Assembly: GCA_902556825.1 (NCBI GenBank)
Contig: CACDXO010000004.1
Location: forward strand, 1 to 45,442
Source of the DNA: an uncultured Pelagibacteraceae bacterium
Lineage (GTDB): Bacteria > Pseudomonadota > Alphaproteobacteria > Pelagibacterales > Pelagibacteraceae
DNA length: 45,442 bases
Direction of reading: 5' to 3'
The notes under the pieces: model-generated
The model's input: only the letters and a program-made list of their open reading frames with translations
Database searches by the model: none
Told to the model about the DNA's origin: nothing
Shown: piece after piece, positions 1 through 9,994 of the stretch
How positions within the stretch are numbered: the first letter of the stretch is position 1
Layout of the letters: each line of letters begins with the position of its first letter
Program-made: the position numbers and the translations under genes

Positions 1-1
1 A

Positions 2-1135
2 GTGGATGCAAATTCAAAATCATACATAATTGGAAAACCAAAAAAAGAAACTCCAATAAAACTTAAAATTTTAGATAAATCATTACATTGGAAGTTATTA
101 TTAAATCCAGATTTATATCTAGGCGAAGGTTATATGAATGGATCAATTGTAATTGAAAATGGTTCATTGACTGAATTTTTAGATATAGCTCTTAAAAATG
201 TTGGAAGACAACCTACTAATGAATTAACAAATATATTAGGAAGATTTAGAAGAATTTATAGGTATTTAACAAATTTTAATTTAATTGGAAAATCAAAAGA
301 AAATGTTGCTCATCACTATGATATATCTGAAAAGTTTTATGATTTATTTTTAGATGAAAAAAGACAATATTCATGTGCTTATTTTAAAGATGAGGATAAT
401 ACGCTTGAGGAAGCTCAAAATAATAAAATAGATCATATTATAAAAAAATTAAATCTTAAGCCCAATCAAAGAGTGTTAGATATAGGATGCGGATGGGGAA
501 CTCTTGCTATTGATATTGCAAAAAAAACTCAATGTGAAGTTGTTGGGATTACTCTATCAGAAAACCAATTAAAGTATGCAAAACAAAAAGCTAAAGAAAT
601 GAATTTAGAAAATCAAGTAGATTTTAGACTTGCAGATTATAGGCAACTTAATGAAAAATTTGATCGTGTTGTAAGTGTTGGAATGTTTGAACATGTTGGA
701 AGAAAATTTTATAAAAAATATTTTAATAAAGTTTTTGAATTTTTAAATGAAGACGGTGTTGCATTAATTCATACAATTGGTTCAATAAACCCACCAAGAG
801 GACCTCATCCATGGATTACTAAATATATATTTCCAGGCGGATATACTCCAAGTTTAAGCGAAGTATCATTACCCATCGAGGAATCTGGATTAATTGTATC
901 TGATTTAGAAGTTTTGAGAACACATTACCAACATACACTAAGAAATTGGAAAGATAGATTTATCTCTAAAAAAGAAGAGGTTTTAGAAATGTTTGATGAA
1001 AAATTTTTTAGAATGTGGGAATTTTACTTAGTTGGATGTGAAATGGCCTTTAAATGGAGTGATCAGGTTGTATTTCAGTTCCAACTAACAAAAAAACTTA
1101 AAGCAACTCCCATAACAAGAGACTATATTTATTAA
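2..1135 (+). CDS. cfa: Cyclopropane-fatty-acyl-phospholipid synthase (5' end probably outside window)
   Basis: SAM-dependent methyltransferase that adds a methylene bridge to unsaturated acyl chains of membrane phospholipids. The SAM-binding motif I VLDIGCGWG lies at about residues 158-166. The preceding HHYDIS segment and the downstream EHVGRKFY segment are typical of the CFA synthase family. The frame is open to the first base. The GTG at position 2 could serve as a start, but family members usually carry about 20 more N-terminal residues, so I treat the gene as truncated by the window edge. The length (377 aa seen) is otherwise near the usual 380-400. It is followed after 30 bp by a lysine-rich protein on the same strand. 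Family assignment is firm; the exact substrate is inferred. Confidence 0.9.
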   Translation: MDANSKSYIIGKPKKETPIKLKILDKSLHWKLLLNPDLYLGEGYMNGSIVIENGSLTEFLDIALKNVGRQPTNELTNILGRFRRIYRYLTNFNLIGKSKENVAHHYDISEKFYDLFLDEKRQYSCAYFKDEDNTLEEAQNNKIDHIIKKLNLKPNQRVLDIGCGWGTLAIDIAKKTQCEVVGITLSENQLKYAKQKAKEMNLENQVDFRLADYRQLNEKFDRVVSVGMFEHVGRKFYKKYFNKVFEFLNEDGVALIHTIGSINPPRGPHPWITKYIFPGGYTPSLSEVSLPIEESGLIVSDLEVLRTHYQHTLRNWKDRFISKKEEVLEMFDEKFFRMWEFYLVGCEMAFKWSDQVVFQFQLTKKLKATPITRDYIY

Positions 1136-1165
1136 TTGTTTGTTGATAAATCATAGACAACTCAA

Positions 1166-2341
1166 ATGAAAAAAAACAAAAAAAAAGCAAAAAAAAGAAT
1201 TAGTAAAAATAAAAAAAAACAAAGAAAAATAATAGTAAGAAAAAAAATATCAAAAAAAAGAACTAAAAAAAGATCAAATAAAAAGATTTTAATTAAAAAA
1301 AATAAATTTATTAAAAAAAAATCTTATATAAATCAATCCAAAGATAATTTTGTACTTAAAATAATTAGGTTTCAAGAAAAACTAAAACCAAATATTAAAA
1401 TTAATATAGATTTTTTTAAGATAGATAGAGCGATACAAGGATTTTTTCAAAAAATAGATAATAAAATTCAAGAATTTAAAAAGTTAAGGTCTGAGGAAAA
1501 GCAAAGAATAAAAGTCGAGGAGTTTGAAAGACAAGAAAGAAAAAAGAGAGAAGAAAAAGAAAAGAAAGAAGCACATGAAAATTTAATTTTAAAACTTAAA
1601 GAAAAAGAATTAAAGGAAGAAATAAAATTAGATAAAGAAAGAAATAAAGAATTAAAAAAATTTTTAAGACAAGAACAAGCGATACTAAGAAAAGAACAGG
1701 CCGAAAGACAAAAGAGATTCTTAGAAGAACTAAAAATTGAAAAACAAATAGAAAAATTTAGAATAAGAGAAATTAAAGAGCTAGAAAAATTAGAAAAAAT
1801 TTCTTTAAAAGAAAAAAGAGAAGATTATTCAGGGCTTCAAGAAAGGATAGATAATCTTAAGAAAAAATACCAATTAATAAGAGATCAAAAAATCAGAGAA
1901 AGAGTTGAAGCGCTTGGAGTAGAGGTGCAAGAAGGAGATGATAGAGAAACACTTCTTCAAAAGGAAAAAAATTATAACTTAGAAAGACAAAAAATTGAAA
2001 ATGCTTTAGAAAGTTTTTATAGAAGTGCAAATAGTTTAGTTTTTCAACTTAACAAGAGGCATATTACAAGGCATATGTCAATTTTTAGATGCATAGATAG
2101 AAGATTTGAAAATGGTGAAGTTTATATTAAATGGGATGAAAACCCAGATGATGAATGGTTAATATTAATTTATATTAAAGACAACTCTCCAGATAAAGGA
2201 ATTGTTATTGAAGATAAATCAAACCCAGAAAAAAATATCTCTAATGAATATAAACCAAGCGAAATATTTAAAGCTTCTGACATGATGGTAGACTCACTAA
2301 CACAATTGCTTGAAAGAGAAAGATCAAAAAAAGATAATTAA
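1166..2341 (+). CDS. Lysine-rich coiled-coil protein of unknown function
   Basis: I do not recognise a family. The 391-residue product starts with a stretch in which more than half of the first 54 residues are Lys or Arg. Residues about 95-280 form a long charged helix rich in E, K and R, presumably a coiled coil. A more ordinary, probably globular C-terminal part (about 285-391) contains Trp, His and Cys. There is no signal peptide or membrane segment. The basic N-terminus could bind DNA, RNA or a membrane surface, but that is inference. It follows cfa on the same strand with a 30-bp gap and converges on the scfR-type regulator, 3 bp away. Poly-A runs in the DNA make frame errors possible, although the frame is open throughout. 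Confidence 0.8.
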   Translation: MKKNKKKAKKRISKNKKKQRKIIVRKKISKKRTKKRSNKKILIKKNKFIKKKSYINQSKDNFVLKIIRFQEKLKPNIKINIDFFKIDRAIQGFFQKIDNKIQEFKKLRSEEKQRIKVEEFERQERKKREEKEKKEAHENLILKLKEKELKEEIKLDKERNKELKKFLRQEQAILRKEQAERQKRFLEELKIEKQIEKFRIREIKELEKLEKISLKEKREDYSGLQERIDNLKKKYQLIRDQKIRERVEALGVEVQEGDDRETLLQKEKNYNLERQKIENALESFYRSANSLVFQLNKRHITRHMSIFRCIDRRFENGEVYIKWDENPDDEWLILIYIKDNSPDKGIVIEDKSNPEKNISNEYKPSEIFKASDMMVDSLTQLLERERSKKDN

Positions 2342-2344
2342 ATT

Positions 2345-3769
2345 TTAATCATTAACATAGACAGAAACACCTCTATTATTTATATCTACATCAAATTTTT
2401 TATGTAAAGGAGGAAATGCTCTTTGAGAACAATCTAGTCTATCGCAGGTTCTACAAGAAACCCCAACTGGGATTTCTGATTTTTTATCATGAATATCTAA
2501 ATTTTCTGTATATACAAAGTCTTTAGCATATTTTGCTTCACAGCCGAGACCAATTGATAACATGCTTTTCTTTTGTCCATATCTTCCGATACCTTTTTCT
2601 ACAGTTCTTGCAATGCATACATATTTTTCACCGTTTGTCATTTTACTTACAGCAGCTTGGATTACGCCTGGTCTAGAAAATGCCGAATAAACATTCCATC
2701 TAGGGCAAGCCCCCCCATATCTTGGAATTTCTATACCTGACAAAGAAAATCTTTTTGAAATATTTCCAGCAACATCTACTCTTAAAAAATGAAAAGGTAC
2801 ACCTGGTAAATTTGGATCATTTAGACAAGTTACTCTATGAGTTACTTGCTCAAATGATGTAGCAAATGTATTTTGCAACAATTCTAAATCATATTTTAAT
2901 TTTTTGCATTCTGTATGGAAAAGTTTGTAAGGCATTAAAATTGCTGCGCCACAATAATTTAATAAAGCTACTTTGGTTAATTTTTTAGATTCCTCTGATG
3001 GGAAATTAAAAGTTTCGAGAAGTCTATTAATTTCATCTATAGCTCCTTCCTGAACAATTTGCGAAGCGGCATGTAGTTTTTTTGTTTCAAGAGAAAGATA
3101 ATCTGATAATATAAGCTCTTTATTTTTTTTATTAAAAATCTTTGAAAATGGTTTTCCATCTTCAGGAATTATATCTTTAACTGTAATACCATATTCTGAA
3201 TTTAAAAATTTACAAAGCGCTATATACCTGGTTCTATTATTTTGTTTTACTTTATCAAAAATTTTATTTGCAAAATCTTCTAATCTTGGAAAATAATTTT
3301 TATTTTCTTGCAAAAAATCAGATATAACTTCTCCAGGAAATGAGCTCTTTCTGCTATCTACGATCTTTCCTGATAATTTTTCTATCTTATTAACTAGTTC
3401 GTGATCTTTTTTTTTTAAAATATCTCCAAGCCTAATTAAGGCTCTACCTATTTTTGGATTAGTATTTGCCAAATCTTTTACCTCAGGACCCAAAATGTCT
3501 AAATCATCAAATAATTTATCATCAAGTAATTCTGATATATTGTTTGCTAAGTTTAAATCGGATTTGACGGCCAGGTCGGATACTTCAATTTTTAATTCTT
3601 GACAAATTTTTAGAAGCAAATCTGCATCAATTTTTCTTTTTCCACCCTCAATTAAAGTTAAATAGCTAGGAGAAATATTTAGTTTTTCAGCCAGCTTATT
3701 TGCCTGTATTCCTAACTGGCGTCTAAACCCCTTTATTTTTGGACCAATTTTAAGATCTAATTGACTCAT
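2345..3769 (-). CDS. ScfR/RamB-type XRE transcriptional regulator of glyoxylate/short-chain acyl metabolism
   Basis: The N-terminal residues about 8-65 form a Cro/C1-type helix-turn-helix (LGIQANKLAEKLNISPSYL). The middle resembles the IrrE/M78-like domain, but the HEXXH zinc site is absent (LHAASQIVQ instead). The C-terminal domain ends in GVSCRTCDRLDC followed by QRAFPP, with Cys439, Cys442 and Cys447, a hallmark of short-chain fatty acyl regulators. RamB of Corynebacterium and ScfR-type proteins control glyoxylate-shunt and propionate/acetate genes. This gene is divergent from isocitrate lyase and separated from it by an operator-like repeat region. Control of aceA and of itself is a reasonable inference. 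The length of 474 aa is usual for the family. Confidence 0.88.
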   Translation of the reverse strand: MSQLDLKIGPKIKGFRRQLGIQANKLAEKLNISPSYLTLIEGGKRKIDADLLLKICQELKIEVSDLAVKSDLNLANNISELLDDKLFDDLDILGPEVKDLANTNPKIGRALIRLGDILKKKDHELVNKIEKLSGKIVDSRKSSFPGEVISDFLQENKNYFPRLEDFANKIFDKVKQNNRTRYIALCKFLNSEYGITVKDIIPEDGKPFSKIFNKKNKELILSDYLSLETKKLHAASQIVQEGAIDEINRLLETFNFPSEESKKLTKVALLNYCGAAILMPYKLFHTECKKLKYDLELLQNTFATSFEQVTHRVTCLNDPNLPGVPFHFLRVDVAGNISKRFSLSGIEIPRYGGACPRWNVYSAFSRPGVIQAAVSKMTNGEKYVCIARTVEKGIGRYGQKKSMLSIGLGCEAKYAKDFVYTENLDIHDKKSEIPVGVSCRTCDRLDCSQRAFPPLHKKFDVDINNRGVSVYVND

Positions 3770-3776
3770 ATTTACT

Positions 3777-3871
3777 ATTTGTAAATATTGTAAATTATAA
3801 TTTACAATAAATTTCCTTTATTTACAAAGAAAATAGCATTTTTTATTGAATTTGTAAATATTGTAAATTAT
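3777..3871. promoter_or_regulatory. Operator-like repeats between the regulator and isocitrate lyase
   Basis: A 22-bp direct repeat containing TTTGTAAATATTGTAAATTA occurs at 3777-3798 and 3850-3871, exactly 73 bp apart. The first copy overlaps a 24-bp perfect palindrome at 3786-3809, with arms TATTGTAAATTA and its complement. A further inverted TTTACAAA lies at 3821-3828. The first copy starts 7 bp upstream of the regulator's start codon. The second ends 9 bp before a 54-codon ORF that precedes aceA. The arrangement fits binding sites for the adjacent ScfR/RamB-type regulator controlling both directions. Known RamB-type sites are also built on TTTGC/GCAAA-like half sites. Binding is inferred, not shown. 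Confidence 0.7.
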
Positions 3872-3880
3872 TAAGTTTAC

Positions 3881-4045
3881 ATGGATAAAAAATTAACAAA
3901 TATTAACGAAAAAAGCTTACAGATTACTAATCATCAAGATTGTTCTGAATACAAAAGCAAACCGATCTATCTAAGAGACGACCATTGCGACTGGGGATCA
4001 AGCGGCATGAATGAATTCACAGAGCAATTTAGCGATAATAGTTAA
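3881..4045 (+). CDS. Small ORF (54 aa) upstream of aceA, unknown
   Basis: ATG to TAA, 54 codons, between the regulator and aceA and on the same strand as aceA (45-bp gap). The product has two Cys, one Trp and an acidic C-terminal half containing YLRDDHCDWGSSGMNEF. There is no signal peptide or membrane segment. There is no Shine-Dalgarno sequence, and the start lies only 9 bp after the second operator repeat, so a leaderless or very short-leader mRNA is possible. The central part is visibly richer in G/C than its surroundings, and many codons end in C or G, unlike neighbouring genes. It may be a conserved small protein, a leader peptide or a structured RNA. I do not recognise it. Confidence 0.45.
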   Translation: MDKKLTNINEKSLQITNHQDCSEYKSKPIYLRDDHCDWGSSGMNEFTEQFSDNS

Positions 4046-4090
4046 TTTTAATCTTCTAGCTAATAAAATCAAAACGAGGGCAAAATAAAA

Positions 4091-5365
4091 ATGTCAGCTG
4101 AAAATGTTTCATACGACTTAAAAAGATTTGCAGGAATTAAACGTGATTACAAACCTGAGGAAATAGAGAGACTTAGAGGCTCAATTAAAATTGAGCACTC
4201 CCTATGTAAACAGCAATCAATGAAGCTATGGAACTTGTTAAACTCCGAGCCTTATGTAAATACTTTAGGCTCTTTATCGGGAAACCATGCGGTTCAACAT
4301 GCAAAAGCAGGATTAAAAGCAATTTATTTAAGTGGATGGCAAGTTGCTGCAGATGCTAATAGTGCTGGTGAAATGTATCCAGATCAATCATTATATCCAT
4401 ATGATAGTGCGCCAAAATTAGTTGATTCTATGAATAATGCTCTGATAAGAGCAGATCAAATTCAACATATGGAAATTCAAGACGGTGACATGAAAAAAGA
4501 AAATAAAGTTGATTACATGTTGCCAATTATTGCAGATGGTGAAGCTGGATTTGGAGGACCTCTAAACGTTTTTGAACTTGCAAAAAAATTTATTAAAGCT
4601 GGAGCAGCGGGAGTTCATTTTGAAGATCAATTAGCAAGTGAAAAAAAATGTGGTCACATGGGTGGAAAAGTTTTAGTTCCAACAGGCACAATGATAAAAA
4701 ATTTAAAAGCTGCAAGACTTGCGGCAGATATTGCTGATGTTCCTTTAATTATTTTAGCTAGAACAGATGCGAATGCAGCAAAGCTAATTACAAATGATCA
4801 TGACGAAAATGACAAGCCTTTTTTAACAGGCGAAAGATCTCCAGAAGGTTTTTATTATGTAAAATCTGGAATTGAACAAGCAATTTCAAGAGGATTAGCT
4901 TATGCTCCATATTCTGATTTAATCTGGTGTGAAACAGCAACACCAAATCTGGAAGAAGCTAAAAAATTTGCTGACGCAATCCATAAAAAATTTCCAGGAA
5001 AACTTCTTGCTTATAATTGTTCACCTTCATTTAATTGGAAAAAACATTTATCTGATGCAGAGATTGCTTCATTCCAAGTAGAGATAAGTAAAATGGGTTA
5101 TAAATTTCAGTTTATTACTCTTGCAGGATTTCATACACAAAACATTGCAATTTTTGAACTCGCAGAAAAATATAAAAAAGAAGGTATGACTGCGTACTCA
5201 AGAATTCAACAACAAGAATTCGCTCGTGAAAAAGACGGCTACACAAGTGTTAAACATCAAAGAGAAGTTGGCACTTCTTATTTCGATGCAGTATCAAATA
5301 CTATTAGTTCAGGCAAAAGCTCTACAACTGCCATGGATGGTTCAACCGAGTCTGAACAATTTTAA
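4091..5365 (+). CDS. aceA: Isocitrate lyase
   Basis: Cleaves isocitrate to glyoxylate and succinate, the first step of the glyoxylate shunt, in the cytoplasm. The signature KKCGHMGGK with catalytic Cys187 is at residues 185-193. The TLAGFH segment and the N-terminal [23 protein letters not shown]-type region (here near residues 57-80) are typical. The length of 424 aa matches proteobacterial enzymes. The start ATG has a GAGGG ribosome site at 4076-4080. It lies downstream of the ScfR/RamB-type regulator and repeat operators, so it is probably controlled by acetate/acyl-CoA status. It overlaps the convergent TerB-DnaJ gene by 4 bp. Malate synthase is not in this window. Confidence 0.97.
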   Translation: MSAENVSYDLKRFAGIKRDYKPEEIERLRGSIKIEHSLCKQQSMKLWNLLNSEPYVNTLGSLSGNHAVQHAKAGLKAIYLSGWQVAADANSAGEMYPDQSLYPYDSAPKLVDSMNNALIRADQIQHMEIQDGDMKKENKVDYMLPIIADGEAGFGGPLNVFELAKKFIKAGAAGVHFEDQLASEKKCGHMGGKVLVPTGTMIKNLKAARLAADIADVPLIILARTDANAAKLITNDHDENDKPFLTGERSPEGFYYVKSGIEQAISRGLAYAPYSDLIWCETATPNLEEAKKFADAIHKKFPGKLLAYNCSPSFNWKKHLSDAEIASFQVEISKMGYKFQFITLAGFHTQNIAIFELAEKYKKEGMTAYSRIQQQEFAREKDGYTSVKHQREVGTSYFDAVSNTISSGKSSTTAMDGSTESEQF

Positions 5366-6087
5366 TTAGATTTTAATTTTTGAATTTGGTCCCAAGCAGA
5401 GTTTATAGCTCTCATTTTACTTTTGCTTTCATCAATTACTTCTTTAGGCACTCCTTTGCTTATTAATAAATCAGGGTGGTTTTCTTTGCTTAATTTAAGA
5501 TATTTTTTCCTTATTGATTGAAGATCATCATCAGGATTACTTTCTAAAACAATATAAGGATTGAGCTTGTCGGATCCTTTCCTGCTCTCTCTAACACTAT
5601 TAAATTGAACTTGGGTTAGACCAAATATTTTAGATATATTCTCTATCATTGCTAACTCTGATGAACTCACATTTCCATCTGCTTCTGCAATATAAAATAA
5701 AATATTTATTACCTCTTCCAATACATTTATGTTGCCTTTATAAATTTGGGCAATTTGTTGCGCGTATGGCTCATATCCAGTGCTTTCTTCTTTAGCTTTA
5801 TTGAAAATTTTTCCAACTTGATCTATTTCATTTTCAGGTATTTTAAGTTTGTCTTTAACGGCGACCAATTCTTCACGACTAACATTTCCGTCAGCTTTAC
5901 TAAGTTTTGCAGACAAAACAATTAAAGAGAGAGCAAATATTTGTTGAGGTTGAGCAAAAGCTCCAAAATTTCCTCTAGATCTTGCTCTAGAAATTTTTCC
6001 ACCTACTAGGGAGCCCAAAAGCATTCCAAAAGGTCCACCTAATGAAAAACCTATCATTCCTCCAATTAAACTTCCCCAGATAGACAT
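5362..6087 (-). CDS. DjlA-like TerB/DnaJ-domain protein
   Basis: The N-terminus (about 5-30) is Gly-rich and hydrophobic, resembling a glycine-zipper or membrane-associated segment. Residues about 48-165 form a TerB-like helical domain with two repeats of the pattern [18 protein letters not shown] / [13 protein letters not shown]. The C-terminus (about 175-241) is a J domain with the HPD tripeptide at residues 204-206, so it should stimulate a DnaK partner. The architecture matches DjlA-type membrane-linked co-chaperones. It converges on aceA with a 4-bp overlap and is divergent, 32 bp apart, from the 97-aa membrane protein. The client is unknown. Confidence 0.85.
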   Translation of the reverse strand: MSIWGSLIGGMIGFSLGGPFGMLLGSLVGGKISRARSRGNFGAFAQPQQIFALSLIVLSAKLSKADGNVSREELVAVKDKLKIPENEIDQVGKIFNKAKEESTGYEPYAQQIAQIYKGNINVLEEVINILFYIAEADGNVSSSELAMIENISKIFGLTQVQFNSVRESRKGSDKLNPYIVLESNPDDDLQSIRKKYLKLSKENHPDLLISKGVPKEVIDESKSKMRAINSAWDQIQKLKSN

Positions 6088-6119
6088 ATGATTAATTTTT
6101 AATATAATTTAAATTTAAA

Positions 6120-6413
6120 ATGTTCACAACAATTATAGTCTTATTAATTTTATATTTAATATACCGATGGTCAGTTGCCTGGATAAACTATTATAATCGG
6201 CTTGATAAAAGATTTGGAATGTCTGTATGGAGGTATAGTTATGATTATCATGTTGCTGGCAAGAGAGATGTTTCATTTTTAGATGATAAAGAATTTGTTT
6301 TGCTTAGAAGAAAAAGAAATAGAGCAGTCACATTTATGTATTTTATTTTCTTTCTTTCTTTTATAGTTTTTATGTCTTTTATGAATCAATTACTTTTAAG
6401 AATATTAAATTGA
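6120..6413 (+). CDS. Small membrane protein, unknown
   Basis: A 97-residue protein with an N-terminal hydrophobic helix (about 3-19), a central soluble part rich in aromatic and charged residues (about 20-68), and a C-terminal hydrophobic helix (about 71-92). It probably spans the inner membrane twice. I do not recognise a family. It starts 32 bp from the divergent TerB-DnaJ gene and ends 12 bp before the convergent secreted protein. The reading frame has normal SAR11-like codon use, which supports it being a real gene. Confidence 0.7.
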   Translation: MFTTIIVLLILYLIYRWSVAWINYYNRLDKRFGMSVWRYSYDYHVAGKRDVSFLDDKEFVLLRRKRNRAVTFMYFIFFLSFIVFMSFMNQLLLRILN

Positions 6414-6425
6414 AAAAAATTTAAT

Positions 6426-7103
6426 TTATTCATAATTTTTTAATCTATATTCCCAACTACCAAGTCTATTATACTTTACTTTAAAAATTATACCTTCATT
6501 TGGGTTTAACCAAATATCAAAATCTAATTTTTTATCATCTGGCAAATTCTCAGTTGATTTAAGTTTGTATTGAAAAAGTTTAATCTTTTTACCCTTATAA
6601 TCAATTTCGTCTTTATTTGTGAAATTGACTTCCTGTTTTTTTATACTTCCTGACAAAGGGCTTATTTGAGTTTTTGTTTCTAATATTTTGGCATTCCACC
6701 AATTTCCAATTATATTTTCTCTATTTGCTTCACCAACATATGAAGAGCCATTTATAATAAATTTATTTTTATTTTCATCATAAATTAATTTTACGAATTT
6801 TTTTTTATCATTTTGCAGCGTAGAAGACTCAAAAGACAAAAGCTTATTTTTTTGGTATATTTCTTTAGCTTTACTATTTATTGAAAAAACTTTAATACCA
6901 AACAATTCCACATTAAATTTTGTATAATTTTCTACAATCATAGTATCTCCACTATGTTTAAAAAAATAATTACTAAATCCTATTACTTCATCATTTCTTA
7001 AAACATCCATTTCAATTTTAGATATATTTTTGTAATTTAATTCATCTGCAAATACCTTGAAAAATGAGAAAAAAATAAAAAATATATAAATTGATTTTTT
7101 CAT
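6426..7103 (-). CDS. Secreted/periplasmic protein, DUF6134/DUF3108-like
   Basis: A 225-residue protein with a clear signal peptide (MKKSIYIFFIFFSFFKVFADE, cleavage probably after VFA, residue 19). The mature part is rich in beta-type segments, with patterns such as EIYQKNKLLSFESSTL, a central GNWWNA and a terminal WLNPNEGIIFKVKY. This layout is typical of the DUF6134/DUF3108 group of periplasmic proteins of unknown role, which often resemble lipoprotein-binding beta-barrel folds. Assignment is from pattern memory only. It is divergent from the YczE-like membrane protein across an 81-bp gap that holds an inverted repeat. Confidence 0.7.
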   Translation of the reverse strand: MKKSIYIFFIFFSFFKVFADELNYKNISKIEMDVLRNDEVIGFSNYFFKHSGDTMIVENYTKFNVELFGIKVFSINSKAKEIYQKNKLLSFESSTLQNDKKKFVKLIYDENKNKFIINGSSYVGEANRENIIGNWWNAKILETKTQISPLSGSIKKQEVNFTNKDEIDYKGKKIKLFQYKLKSTENLPDDKKLDFDIWLNPNEGIIFKVKYNRLGSWEYRLKNYE

Positions 7104-7116
7104 AAAAAATTGACTA

Positions 7117-7156
7117 ATAAAGTTAATTATATTGTGAAAGTTTATTTTAACTTTAT
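7117..7156. repeat. 10-bp inverted repeat in a divergent promoter region
   Basis: ATAAAGTTAA at 7117-7126 is exactly complementary to TTAACTTTAT at 7147-7156, with a 20-bp spacer. It lies in the 81-bp gap between two divergent genes (periplasmic protein and YczE-like protein). It could be a regulator-binding site or a stem-loop in either leader. In AT-rich DNA such a match can arise by chance. Confidence 0.4.
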
Positions 7157-7184
7157 AAGGTTATCTATAAAAAAATAAAATTAC

Positions 7185-7835
7185 ATGTTTTTATCAATAA
7201 AAAAAGTTCCAAAGACATATTGGAGTTCAGATAGACCATTTAATTTTAAGCCAAGATTTTCAACATTATTTTTTTTATGTTTTGGTTTATCATTATTTGG
7301 TTTAGGAGAAGGATTGCTAATTGTTTCTTTTACAGGCGCTTCCCCTTGGAGTGTTCTAGCTCAAGGTATTTCTTTAAATATAGATTTTTCTATAGGAACA
7401 ATTACTTTGTTTGTGAGCATTGGGGTTTTACTATTATGGATACCTCTTAAACAAAAACCTGGAATTGGAACAATTCTTAATGCTTTAATAATTGCTATAA
7501 TGATTGATGTTTGTATAAAATTTGTTCCAACACCCGAAAATTATATTTCTCAAATTATATTAGCTGTTGTAGCTGTTCTTACAGTTGGATTAGGAGGTGG
7601 AATTTATCTTGTTGCAAATTTAGGCCCAGGTCCAAGAGATGGCTTGATGATTGGACTTCAGGAAAAAACAAATTTGCCAATTGCTATAGTTAGAGCATTT
7701 CTTGAAATATCTGTAGTTGCTATTGGATGGTATTTGGGAGGCACAGTAGGAATTGGAACTTTGTTATTTGCTTTTGGGATTGGTCCGGCGGTAGCTTTAG
7801 GGTTATTTTTAGTAGATAAAATTTTTAATAACTAA
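7185..7835 (+). CDS. YczE/YitT-like integral membrane protein
   Basis: A 216-residue protein with about five hydrophobic helices. It has the features of the YczE/YyaS/YitT group: GLGEGLLIVSFTGASPW near residue 41, and GGGIYLVANLGPGPRDGLMIGL near residues 137-158. The group is annotated as membrane proteins of unknown transport or regulatory role. It is divergent from the periplasmic protein upstream and is followed by a bidirectional terminator shared with groEL. An ORF in another frame inside it (7511-7693) is not a gene. Confidence 0.82.
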   Translation: MFLSIKKVPKTYWSSDRPFNFKPRFSTLFFLCFGLSLFGLGEGLLIVSFTGASPWSVLAQGISLNIDFSIGTITLFVSIGVLLLWIPLKQKPGIGTILNALIIAIMIDVCIKFVPTPENYISQIILAVVAVLTVGLGGGIYLVANLGPGPRDGLMIGLQEKTNLPIAIVRAFLEISVVAIGWYLGGTVGIGTLLFAFGIGPAVALGLFLVDKIFNN

Positions 7836-7850
7836 ATTATTACTGGTAAA

Positions 7851-7876
7851 AAAAGGGCAGTAAAAACTGCCCTTTT
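7851..7876. terminator. Bidirectional intrinsic terminator between yczE-like gene and groEL
   Basis: The arms AAAAGGGCAG (7851-7860) and CTGCCCTTTT (7867-7876) are perfectly complementary, with a 6-nt loop. On the - strand the stem is followed by a run of eight T, which makes a strong terminator for groESL. On the + strand four T belong to the stem end, giving a weaker one for the gene ending at 7835. Confidence 0.85.
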
Positions 7877-7901
7877 AGAATTTTGTTTAGAAAGAGTGGG
7901 A

Positions 7902-9572
<1,671 letters not shown>

Positions 9573-9577
9573 TTAAT

Positions 9578-9871
9578 TTATTTACTTGTAGAAATACCCA
9601 TAATGTCTGACTCTTTCATTATGCTGTATTCTTTTCCATCAATTTTAACTTCAGTTCCCGACCATTTGCCAAATAGAACTTTGTCCCCAACTTTTACGTC
9701 CATTGGAATTATTTTTCCATCCTCAGTTTTTGCTCCACCACCTATAGCTACCACTTTACCCTCTTGTGGTTTCTCTTGGGCCGAGTCTGGAATGATAATG
9801 CCCCCTGAAGTCTTTTCACTGCTATCAAGGACTTCAATTAAAACTCTGTCATGTAACGGTTTAAATTTCAT
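9578..9871 (-). CDS. groES: Co-chaperonin GroES
   Basis: The 10-kDa lid of the GroEL cage, 97 residues. It starts [24 protein letters not shown] in the usual way, with the mobile loop near residues 17-33 and the [18 protein letters not shown] region near 63-80. The ribosome site TAGGAG is at 9877-9882 and has the same GGAGTTTAT-type spacing as groEL. It is the first gene of the groESL operon, behind a probable RpoH promoter at 9898-9926. Confidence 0.98.
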   Translation of the reverse strand: MKFKPLHDRVLIEVLDSSEKTSGGIIIPDSAQEKPQEGKVVAIGGGAKTEDGKIIPMDVKVGDKVLFGKWSGTEVKIDGKEYSIMKESDIMGISTSK

Positions 9872-9897
9872 ATAAACTCCTATAAATATGAAGCTTC

Positions 9898-9926
9898 ATA
9901 TAGCTATGACTCCATTTTATTTCAAG
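9898..9926 (-). promoter_or_regulatory. Probable heat-shock (RpoH-type) promoter of groESL
   Basis: On the - strand, CTTGAA (9926-9921) is followed after 17 bp by CTATAT (9903-9898). This resembles the alphaproteobacterial sigma-32 pattern CTTG-N17/18-CYTATNT. No CIRCE element (TTAGCACTC...GAGTGCTAA) is seen. A 16-bp perfect palindrome, ATATGAAGCTTCATAT, follows at 9886-9901, overlapping the -10 and lying in the leader. Confidence 0.5.
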
Positions 9927-9994
9927 AAGCTTTATAAAAATTATAGAGCTAAAAAAACCAAGAAAAATGCTTATTTTTAAGTTATATCTGCCAA

